From NCBI GenBank assembly GCA_023213315.1, contig JAKCPI010031750.1, positions 1 to 64,000 of the forward strand: 64,000 nt of DNA, written 5' to 3'. The notes beneath the pieces were generated by a model, which saw nothing but the letters and a program-made list of their open reading frames with translations, made no database searches and was not told the origin of the DNA. This DNA comes from Euborellia annulipes (taxonomy: Eukaryota > Arthropoda > Insecta > Dermaptera > Anisolabididae). The position numbers and the translations under genes are program-made. Shown here in pieces: positions 56,420-64,000 of the stretch (its first letter is position 1; each line of letters opens with the position of its first letter).

Positions 56420-56870
56420 CGGAGGCCGGGTTGGGAGGGGGGGGTCGCTCACTGGAACATAAATGGAGTGAAGTAATCTTATATACTTCTCTTTTATTTG
56501 GTATATAAATTTGTCGTCGTTGTAAACAATATTTTTCATTTGAATGATACTTTATTCTTTCTCAGTAATTTATTTCTAAATAAATTTAATAAAACTAATT
56601 CAAGTTTTATTAACAAAATATTTTTTGTATATTTTAAGTAAAAAATATTTCTTACTTGGATATTTTAAAAATTATAATTAAAAAAAAATTTTGAAATCTA
56701 AATTGACTTTATATATATTTCCTGCAATTTTTAATATAAAATACAATTTATCTTGATATTATTATTTTTTTTTGAATTATTATAACTTAAATAAATTCTT
56801 ATAGGGCCAAAAATGTCTTTATTAAGAAAGCGAAAAAACAGCTGATTGAAAAAGTCGGCCTAAGACAGCC
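56420..56870. other. Gene-free stretch, nothing recognised
   Basis: A G-run at 56435-56448, then AT-rich sequence. No element assigned. Confidence 0.4.
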
Positions 56871-56874
56871 TTAA

Positions 56875-57537
56875 CAGTGAAATTACAATGCCGTTGTATT
56901 GTAAAATTAGAAACCGTGTTGTAAAATTACAATATTTATTCATATTTTAGAAAATAATTGTAATTTTAAAATGTTTTTTTTTTTTTTTTTTTTTTTGTTG
57001 TAAAAATTATTTGAATGCATAGATTTAGTATACAAATGAATATTAGTTATCATTTACAAGGAATATTTGTTAATTTAGTATACTACTAGCCGTGTCGCCC
57101 CCCTGGACCCCCCATCATCTGGCTCGGGCCCGTCTGCTGCGGACCCTCGCCTTTTCTTCTTAATTATGAAAAGAAAATTATTATTGCTACTATTCCAAAC
57201 CAGTGCCTGCTTGAGGATTTGTTTACATTCATGGAATACACGAATGAAAAGAATACATAAATATTTCTCTATACATTTCCTATGGGAGAAATCGTAACTT
57301 TAAAAATTAATAACTCAAAAAGTTATGGGAATTTCGGGATGAAAATAATTTTCATTGCAATCCCGAGAAGGTCCTCTTTATGCATAAAAAATTTCATTTC
57401 AAAATTCCAACGGGAAGTTGCCTAAATAGAGTGTGACAGACAGACAGACGGACAGACAGACAGACAGTCAGACGGACATTAGTGAATTATATATATAGAT
57501 AACATAATAAAATTAATTTTTTTTTTTTTTTACAGTA
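56875..57537 (+). mobile_element. Diverged family B MITE split by a Helitron
   Basis: ACAGTGAAATTACAATG, AATTGTAATTTTAAAATG, ATCATTTACAAGGAATAT and the closing ACAGTATA follow family B order with heavy divergence. The Helitron lies at 57086-57499. Confidence 0.65.
57086..57499 (-). mobile_element. Non-autonomous Helitron in family B
   Basis: CTAGCCGTGTCGCCCCCC at the left (A at 57085) and TATATATATAGA then T at the right, that is 5'-TC...CTAG-3' on the minus strand. (GACA)n tract at 57437-57475. Confidence 0.88.
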
Positions 57538-58003
57538 TACTAAACATTATATTAAATGATAAGAAGACACTCATTTGCTCTGAATATGAAAAGAATTCTT
57601 TCTCCCTCCCTCTCCCATTAAAGTAAAAATAATAATAATTCATTCTCTGGTGTAAATATAAATGGCTGCTGCCAGCCATCTGCTTCTTAAAGATATCATG
57701 TTCCCATTTAAAACTCTCGACTCTCGACTCTCTTCAATCTCTAAAAGCGCGTAGAAATTAATTATTTAAAAGTTCAAATCAAGATTTTAATAACAAAGTT
57801 GTCAAAATCTGCTTGCGGCCATATTGCCAAGTCCTAGTATTGTACTTAACGATTAATTAGAAATAATAAAGATCCCTCTTTTGCCTTGCCGTTAATAGAC
57901 TCTTCGTACCATTCCGTTAATTAAGCTATTATTTAGTTTTAAACTTATTAAACAATTATAACATCAATATGATCTCTATCTAATTGAGCGATCATTTAAA
58001 AAA
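57538..58003. other. Gene-free stretch, nothing recognised
   Basis: No element or coding signal. Confidence 0.45.
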
Positions 58004-58253
58004 CTAGCCGCTCAGCCCACCTAGGGGGGGGAGGACGGATCGGGCCCAACGTTTCTCGTTTCACTCAATAAAAGGACTGTATAAGACAAAAATAAATGCT
58101 TTCCAATGGGCAAATTCATTTTCTGGAATTTTTTTAACCCTTCCCCTTTTAGGAATTTCGGGACCCGAGTATTTTTCTCTATTACATTCTCTATTTCGTT
58201 TCAAAATTCAAACGGGAAGTTGGTCACACAGAGCGTGAAAGACAGGCAGACGG
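58004..58253 (-). mobile_element. Helitron fragment, 5' end lost
   Basis: CTAGCCGCTCAGCCCACC after A, then GGAATTTCGGGACCCGAGTA and AACGGGAAGTTGGTCACACA. The family's TC terminus is missing after 58253. Confidence 0.72.
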
Positions 58254-58526
58254 TGTTAAAGAAAAAATAAATTTATAACGGAGGGCGGGGCTTCTGCTCT
58301 GCCGTCCTGCTGGCTGATAGGAGAGTGTGGGTTTTAGCAAGGGGCGGGGCCAATCCGATCCTCTTTTGCTTTCACTTTTGGTTGCCCAACTCCCAGCCCT
58401 TTCATTTAATTGCATTTTCTGATTATAGAAACTCTAAAGAATGATTTCAAATATTTATATATCAAATTTTTATTTATCATTTATCTATTTATATATCATC
58501 TATTCTAGATTCTATATCCATCTAGA
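58254..58526. other. Short GC-rich then AT-rich unassigned stretch
   Basis: 58275-58400 is GC-rich (GGGGCGGGGCC). 58440-58526 is repetitive TATTTATATATC sequence. Confidence 0.35.
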
Positions 58527-58852
58527 TCTATTTATATATCAAATATTTATTCGCTAATGTTCGTCTGTCTGTCATGCTTTATTTGGGCAACTTCCCGTTG
58601 GAATTTTGAAACGAAATTTTATGTGCTTAAAGAGGACCTTCTAGGAATTACAAGAAAAATTATTTTCATCCCGAAATTCCTATAATTTTGTGAGTTATTA
58701 ATTCCTAAAGTTACTATTTCTCCCATAGAAAATGTATAGAGAAATATTTATTTATTCTTTGCATTTCTTTTGTATTATATTCTATGAATGTAAACAAATC
58801 CTCAAGCAGGCACTGGATTGGAATATAGTAATGATGATTTTTTTCATAATTT
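58527..58852 (+). mobile_element. Helitron fragment, 3' end lost
   Basis: A-TCTATTTATATATCAAATA start, (CTGT)n, AACTTCCCGTTGGAATTTTG, ATTTCTCCCATAGAAAATG. Ends near TAATGATGATTTTTTTC where family G begins. Confidence 0.72.
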
Positions 58853-58855
58853 CGT

Positions 58856-59304
58856 ACGCGTTTCAAAATTGCACTTGATATGGCACAGAACATTAAAATA
58901 AAATATGTAAGTTGAGATTCAAAATAAAACATTAAGAATTAAGAATGCCACATATGTTCACTAACCGTGTTGATTGGCGTGTTATGTGTATATTCTAAAA
59001 GAAAGATGAAAGTCAATCAATGAAAACGTTACAAACTATATTACCATCGGATACTAATACTCGTATTCATAGTCATTGCTTGAAGGACAAGGAATCCTTA
59101 TGCCTATATAAATGTATAGATATAAGGATTCCTTGTCCCTCAAGCAATGACTATGAATACGGTTATAAGTCTTGTAAGAAAAAAGTCGAAGTCGTCCAGT
59201 GAGAATCGATTCTAATCGACTTGAAAGAGATTCAACTCAATTCTAAAAAGTCGATTATTTTCAGTAAAAGATCGATTCTTGACTAAAGTCAAAGTCGACT
59301 TTTC
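58856..59304 (+). mobile_element. Family G fragment with inserted hairpin
   Basis: AATTGCACTTGATATGGCAC to AAAGTCGACTTTTCCATCCC. The left half of G is missing. A 100-bp hairpin replaces the short segment between GGATACTAA and TTGTAAGAAAAAAGTCG. Confidence 0.72.
59062..59161. repeat. 100-bp hairpin insertion in family G
   Basis: Arms of ~41 bp (CGTATTCATAGTCATTGCTT ... GGAATCCTTAT and complement) with one small mismatch or bulge and a ~18-nt loop. Absent from the three other G copies. Confidence 0.85.
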
Positions 59305-59321
59305 CATCCCTAGTATTCAAG

Positions 59322-59590
59322 CTGGATTCTTTTAAGGACTTTTAAAGAAGCAACAATGTTTCTGCACTGAAAGTTCTTAGCTATTATAAGAAAAACAAGA
59401 GTTTGGGGTCCATGTGAACACCCAGATCTCTTTCCTTTTTTATTTCGTGCCCATCTATACTGTACCAGAACCTTTTCATATTTGTAGCCACTGAATACCA
59501 CTGCATGCAAATTATCAGAATAAAACTCACCATTATTATTCCCAACTGCCAAAAACAATAGCTGTGCTTTATTGTGTGTCACGTTGCCGA
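59322..59590 (-). pseudogene. LINE reverse-transcriptase fragment
   Basis: On the minus strand about 59400-59483 reads FWYSIDGHEIKKERDLGVHM then DPKL. This is the conserved '..I.G..I....DLGV..D.KL' segment after the RT palm of CR1/Jockey-type non-LTR elements. The surrounding sequence stays open in a neighbouring frame, which implies at least one frameshift, and a stop follows soon after. No endonuclease or catalytic YADD motif is present. Confidence 0.72.
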
Positions 59591-59699
59591 TCCTACCTGA
59601 AACAAATGGAAAATATTATAGTTATAATATAGGCATATAAATAAGATTAAATATCAACAGAGCTCTGTCCATAAAGCCTTTCAATCAACTTGAATGCCC

Positions 59700-60200
59700 C
59701 CTTGCAGAAATAAGTCAATAAGTGCTGGACTTTTTGAATTTCCCGCCTCTTAACTGAAATGGCAACACTGCTCCTGTCAGCAGGCAACTATCAGCTGACT
59801 CCCGTCGAAATTTGAACCAGCTGGGTCTTTTTGATTTTGTTTGACATCCGTTAATAGCAGACTACCTCGTGATTTGAGAAGAAAATGGAAAAAATGTGAA
59901 TTTCGTGTGGAATCCGTGAATTGGGATACGAATTGCTCCCTCATCCGCCCTATTCTCCGGATTTAGCCCCGAGTGATTATTTCTTGTTTCTTGTTGCTCG
60001 GCGGAAAGAGATTTGACTCCAACGATGATTTTGATGCTCTCGACAAATCTTATTTTTTGGAACGGATAAAAATATTGTAGAAACGTTGGACAAAGTGTTT
60101 AGAGCTCAAAGGAGACTACGTTGAAAAATAAAATAATTTTTTTATCCACAAACCCTGTGTTTCATTTAAAAAGTCACGGACTTATTGACCTGCCCTCGTA
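59700..60200 (+). pseudogene. Internally deleted mariner remnant
   Basis: About 59920-60000 translates as LGYELLPHPPYSPDLAPSDY then FLF, the block that ends with the third catalytic Asp of DD34D mariner transposases. Upstream and downstream frames carry stops. The right end AAGTCACGGACTTATTGACC ... CCTCGTA is matched inverted by GTCAATAAGTGCTGGACTTT near 59713. At ~500 bp it lacks the DNA-binding domain and most of the catalytic core. Confidence 0.85.
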
Positions 60201-60434
60201 TTAAAAGAGAAGAATTCTTAATTAACTTTCCCAACAGATTCCAGGTTAATCAGGGAAGGTATTTTTGACTTTTATTAAATTATCTTATTTTTTTATGAAT
60301 GTATTATTCATTTGAAGCGATCTAAAGGTTCGTCCTACAAGAACACCTTCAGGGTCTGCAAAACAAAAAACTTAATATACTGGTAAAAATTTTTACTAGA
60401 ATTGTGAATGACATTGTATAAGATAAAAGTATTA

Positions 60435-60774
60435 AATTTGATATTTTAGAAATTATAACGTTATAACTAGAATTGCCACACATGAGACATGCCTCTGGGA
60501 TGATGAAATTCAATTGAACAAAACAGATGATGTTTTTTTCTACACACATAACTGCAAACTTGACAATCATGCATGTGCAATCTTTTTGTACCAGCATGCA
60601 CAAATTCCCTTCGGCACAAGCATGCTTATGCAGAAAATTAACCTAAAAATGTCAAACACGGAAGGTTATTTATTCCAAGATAACAAAAAATACATCATTT
60701 GTTTTAAACAGACAATAAATATAAATATTTTAATTGAAATTTCAAATGAACTAATGTATATTACAAAAAGATAA
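60435..60774 (+). other. Unassigned open frame, no clear start
   Basis: An open frame of ~112 codons runs from a stop near 60434 to TAA at 60774. It contains ATHETCLWDDEIQLNKTDDV and HNCKLDNHACAIFLYQHAQI. Composition is less biased than other chance frames here, and GATATTTTAG just upstream could be a splice acceptor. I recognise no domain. The only in-frame ATG codons are late, and the complementary strand is also open. It could be an exon, a relic or chance; I lean towards chance or relic. Confidence 0.2.
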
Positions 60775-60792
60775 TCATCTTGTATTCTTGTT

Positions 60793-61693
60793 GGGGAAAC
60801 CAGTGCAAAGTGGATACCCCGGACAAAGCGAATAGTGCCTACTACTTTCAAGTTGTTCGTTAGCTGACAGCCGCGATGTTACGGCAACAGTCGCCTGTTA
60901 CCGCTTAATGCGCTGCAAGTACTCAGGTATCTGCTTGCGTGGCATGGCGTGAGTGAATGGACAAAGTGTACTTTTGTGAGAAAAATATTAATTAATAGAG
61001 GAAAGTGTCTCGTTTATAATTATTATGTTATTTGTGTTATCTTCTTGGTTATGAAGAGAATTTAATGCACAATTATGTAGCTTCAAATGCGTATAGATGG
61101 ACTGGGATAACCTCAAAAAGGTACCCGAAGGGCAAAGCGGTTCGGGCAAAGTAGATACAGTATTCACTTCCAAAAAATACGGACTCGTATATGCTACCCT
61201 ATATGGACATGTCAAAAGTGGAATTGTATCTCCTCAGGTGCATTTTCTGTGGTGAAATGTACATTGAAGAAAATGATCAGCCAACTGAAAACTGAATACA
61301 ATGAGTGGTGTCATGAAGAGTGTTGAGAGGCAGTGATAATTTTATTTGTGATAACTGCAATCATTAGGCGTGTAACAGAAAAATGTTATTTTAAATATGT
61401 TCTTCTAATTTTCAATGTTTATGTTGATATTTCATGCCAAATAATATTGTATTCGCTTTGCCCTGGTACTATATCCACTTTACCCGGGGTCCCGGGCAAA
61501 GTGGATAGTAAGCCATTTTTGTAAACTTGGCTTATAACTAATAATTTAAATAATATTAATGACAAATGTTATAATATTCTGAAAGTTCATTAAATAAAGA
61601 CTAATTATAAATATTTTGTTCAATTTCCCCTAGTAATGACTAAATGATAATAATCAAAAACAGGAAAGGTATTCACTTTGCCGGTGTTTCCCC
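60793..61693. mobile_element. TIR element with repeated CAAAGTGGATA motifs
   Basis: The ends GGGGAAACCAGTGCAAAGTG and complement CACTTTGCCGGTGTTTCCCC are inverted. The motif (G)GCAAAGTGGATA or close variants recurs near 60805, 60824, 61130, 61147, 61453, 61472, 61494 and 61672 in both orientations, as subterminal transposase-binding repeats do in several superfamilies. No transposase frame. Superfamily unknown. Confidence 0.75.
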
Positions 61694-61699
61694 TAGGCT

Positions 61700-61745
61700 C
61701 TGAAGATGGCCCAGTATGAGAGTCAAAACTGATGACGCGTCTGTA
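61700..61745 (+). repeat. Degenerate Penelope-like tail motif
   Basis: CTCTGAAGATGGCCCAGTAT then GAGAGTCAAAACTGATG resembles the CTGAAGA...CGAAACG tail, with the second half changed. Confidence 0.4.
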
Positions 61746-62053
61746 ACATCCAGTTTCCTTCATTCATACATATGAAAATGAGTGATACAAGTATTCTTTA
61801 AATGACCTGAATTATGACGGTTAAATTTTCTATTTATTAAGGCAATAGGGATTGGAAAGCAAAAGCAGAGGAGCTAGCTGAGCTCTTATGAATTAGCCAA
61901 CCAATTCTAAGCCATGATTTTCCTTAAATCCTCTCATTTATACCACCTATAAATAGGAGCTAGAGAAAGAGGAGATTAAATTCTAACTCCTCTACTTGCT
62001 ACACACAAATCTTAAATACAACCAAAACATTATTTATTATAAGTATCTATCCC
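61746..62053. other. Gene-free stretch, nothing recognised
   Basis: AT-rich. No signal. Confidence 0.4.
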
Positions 62054-62423
62054 AGGGATGGTGAACTTTTTTGAGTCGTGGGTCAAATTATGTTCATATT
62101 TCGTGGGTCACTAATGCCCAATTGCAACAAAGTTTTTTTTTTATTCTGCCCCTTTGGCATACCGCCATTGAGCTAAAAGTCGTTACAAAATTTGTATAAC
62201 CAAAACAATTTGAATACAATAATACAAGCAATATAAGTACAATAAAAAAAAAACATTGTGTGGTTTTATGAAACCACGATACAAGTGAAACTTTTTTTTC
62301 GGATCGTAGGCTTTTAACTGAAAATTTTCAGAAAATTATTCAATTAAGGGTATTAAAATCGCGTTTTTAATCTTAATAATTGGAAAATGATGAAATCAAT
62401 TGGCGTATGTTAAATTAAAAACT

Positions 62424-62675
62424 ATGGGCCCTCGGGGCATGGCGTAGAGGTTAGCGTGCTAACCTCATATACCAAACGTCGCGGGTTCGGACCCCAGGCA
62501 GTCCGATGATTTTATTTAAGCCAATTGGATACCAAATGGCTTAAATAAGAATGCCTGGACCCCATATATGTATATTTATTAATAACGGATATCGTAAAAA
62601 GTCTTATATGGCCTGAGTTGCCGAAAAGACTGTATGAATGTGTGTGTGAGTGTGAGTGAGAAAAAAAAAAAAAAA
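62424..62675 (+). mobile_element. tRNA-derived SINE1 with 10-bp duplication
   Basis: ATTAAAAACT at 62414-62423 and 62676-62685. The tRNA-like head CCCTCGGGGCATGGCGTAGA and B box GGTTCGGACCC are intact. Self-complementary AAGCCAATTGGATACCAAAT in the body, GTGTGAGTGTGAG repeat, A tail. Confidence 0.92.
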
Positions 62676-62706
62676 ATTAAAAACTGAGAAAAATATTTAT
62701 TTAGTA

Positions 62707-63165
62707 CTAGCCGCGCCGCCCGCCTTCGGCGGGCTCCGCGTCTAGAGCAGGGGGGCTACGCCCCCTGGACCCCCGCCAGCTGGCTCGGGCCCGCCTGCGG
62801 CGGACCCTCGCCTTTTCTTAATTATGAAAAGAAAATTATTATTACTAACAACTAAGTATTCCAGTCCAGTGCCTGCTTGAGGATTTGTTTACATTAAAAG
62901 AATACACAACTGCAAAGAATACTTAAATATTTCTCTATACATTTCCTATGGGAGAAATCGTAACTTTAGCAATTAATAACTCAAAAAGTTATAGGAATTT
63001 CGGGACCCGAGTATTTTTCCGGGACTCTCCATAACGTCCTTTATAAGACTGCAAAATTTCGTTTCAAAATTCCAACGGGAAGTTGGTCAAACAGAGCGTG
63101 ACAGACGGACGGACAGACGGACAGACGGACGGACAGACGGACACACCGCAATTATTATATATAGA
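62707..63165 (-). mobile_element. Non-autonomous Helitron, best full copy
   Basis: On the minus strand TCTATATATAATAATTGCGG opens at 63165. Then come GACGGACA repeats, the family body, a tandem-prone GGGGGCTACGCCCCC hairpin, a subterminal CCCGCCGAAGGCGGG hairpin about 12 bp before the end, and CTAG at 62707, with A at 62706 and T at 63166. Autonomous partners would encode a Rep/helicase; none is here. Confidence 0.93.
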
Positions 63166-63629
63166 TAGATTTGAATAATTTTAAATTATTTTAAAAATTA
63201 TATTTTATCAATTTAAAAATTGAAAAATTAAATCTCACAATTATTTTTTTATAATTCGTCATATATATTAAATTTCAACTTTCCTATTTTTGTTGTCATG
63301 GCTTGTGACGTCATAACTTGTAGCGTCACGGCCTTTGACGTCACGGCTTGTAACGCGACATGCTGATAGAGAAACAAAAAAATTTATGTCGATCAAAATA
63401 AAGTTTCACTTTAAAAATCAATTACAAAACAATATATAGTTTGCAAAAAATATAGTCTATGCAGCAAAGTTAAATTTAAAAATTTTAAACTATTTTTAAA
63501 ACTAAACATCTTTAAAATTCAATTGGCTTAACGGGTAAAAATGGGCGTGGATTTGAAAAATTCGTGGATCAGTTAAAAAGCTTGCGTGGGTCAGTGTCTG
63601 ACCCACGGGTCATTGGTTCGCCATCATTG

Positions 63630-63784
63630 AGCTTTTCTATTGTAGAGTGTCGACATCTTAAAATTGATTCTTTAATGCTTGACCTCTAATTAACTAGCTA
63701 CACCTTGGATAGGCTAATTGACTTTAAATTTTTTGAAATCTAGTTAAGGTAATCATATGATTAAATAGTGTCTGCCTCTATCAT
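63630..63784. other. Short unassigned stretch
   Basis: AT-rich, no signal. Confidence 0.35.
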
Positions 63785-63868
63785 TATATATCGAATTTTT
63801 GACATGAATCCAATGCTTTCTCTCTCTATATTTATTAACATTTATATAGAGGTAAGAGAAAGTAAAAA
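63785..63868 (-). mobile_element. Family F left-end hairpin
   Basis: TTTTTGACATGAATCCAATG, then TTTCTCTCTCTATA...TATATAGAGGTAAGAGAAAG, the complete left-end stem, showing the element's outer edge at AAAGTAAAAATT. Confidence 0.7.
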
Positions 63869-64000
63869 TTAAAAAAAAAAAACTTTTTTTTCATTCGGTT
63901 TCATTTTTTCTTTAAAAAAAAAAACAATTTTGGTCCACCTCAGAGTTGTGGGTACTTCCACCCCCCCCCCCCCCATGCTTTCTACCCCGATGTCTGTGGG
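63869..64000. other. Low-complexity window end
   Basis: Poly-A and poly-T, then a C14 run at about 63960-63974. Nothing else. Confidence 0.5.

Larger units (their letters stand above)
62252..63411 (+). repeat. Family H repeat holding a SINE and a Helitron
   Basis: ACATTGTGTGGTTTTATG to AAAGTTTCACTTT. Colinear with 4663-5110 after removing 62424-62675 and 62707-63165. Three GACGTCA-type units are at about 63297-63350. Confidence 0.75.
62054..63629. mobile_element. Diverged hAT-type MITE with nested inserts
   Basis: CAGGGATGGTGAACTTTTTT...GTGGGTCA at the left is mirrored by GACCCACGGGTCATTGG...CGCCATCATTGA at 63598-63629. CAGGGATGG is a common hAT terminus. No 8-bp duplication is recognisable. 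A family H copy with a SINE and a Helitron fills most of the interior. Confidence 0.65.

Noticed and set aside
59310..59582. A host exon with a splice acceptor
   Set aside because: In the neighbouring frame the sequence reads the LINE RT motif DLGVHMDPKL, so it is a broken retrotransposon.

Overview
This window looks like gene-free nuclear DNA from an animal, most probably an arthropod. It is very AT-rich, full of homopolymer runs, and dense with short transposable elements. I found no host gene, exon, rRNA, snRNA or intact transposase. Everything coding that I recognise is a broken piece of a transposon: two LINE reverse-transcriptase remnants and four mariner remnants. I cannot name the species from sequence alone.

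The elements fall into families, named here with local labels. Family A is a Tc1/mariner-type MITE (ends CACTGCGCGTCAA, TA target). Family B is a ~440 bp MITE (ends CACTGTAAAA, TA or CA target). Family F is a ~630 bp element with a hairpin at each end and no clear inverted termini. Family G is a TAGAGATGG/AAAGTCGA element. Family H is a ~450 bp repeat carrying TGACGTCA motifs. Family K is a TTAA-target TIR element. There are also hAT-type MITEs with exact 8-bp duplications, PIF/Harbinger-type elements with TAA duplications, about ten non-autonomous Helitrons (5' TC, 3' hairpin plus CTAG, inserted between A and T), a tRNA-derived SINE with five copies that contain the tRNA-like region, a second tRNA-type SINE, a third retroposon with 12-14 bp target duplications, and short Penelope-like tails carrying a hammerhead-ribozyme-like core.

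Layout. 0-10 kb: A, SINE3 and Helitron copies, a minisatellite foldback, and F nested in G. 10-20 kb: F with a small MITE inside, K1, an A copy split by a hAT element, a 400-bp foldback, G with SINE3 inside, and an inverted pair of B elements. 20-34 kb: G with a SINE and B inside, a mariner tail, F with B and hAT inside, a split SINE2, and K2. 34-40 kb: a LINE reverse-transcriptase relic interrupted by two nested Harbinger-type elements, then F containing a foldback and a deleted mariner. 40-49 kb: K3 containing B, Helitron with SINE, A with Helitron, and an ~856-bp palindrome. 49.5-51.5 kb: a 338-bp tandem array inside a TIR element. 51.7-53.7 kb: an A element holding two Helitrons, each holding a SINE. 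54-64 kb: more F, B, G and Helitron copies, LINE and mariner relics, a TIR element with repeated CAAAGTGGATA motifs, and a hAT/H/SINE/Helitron nest.

Because several families occur repeatedly, one copy often supplies the empty site for an insertion in another. This lets target duplications and relative ages be read directly. The most unusual observations are the two A elements with a Helitron at the identical junction, the two-hairpin F family, the satellite inside a TIR element, and the recurring ribozyme-like tails.
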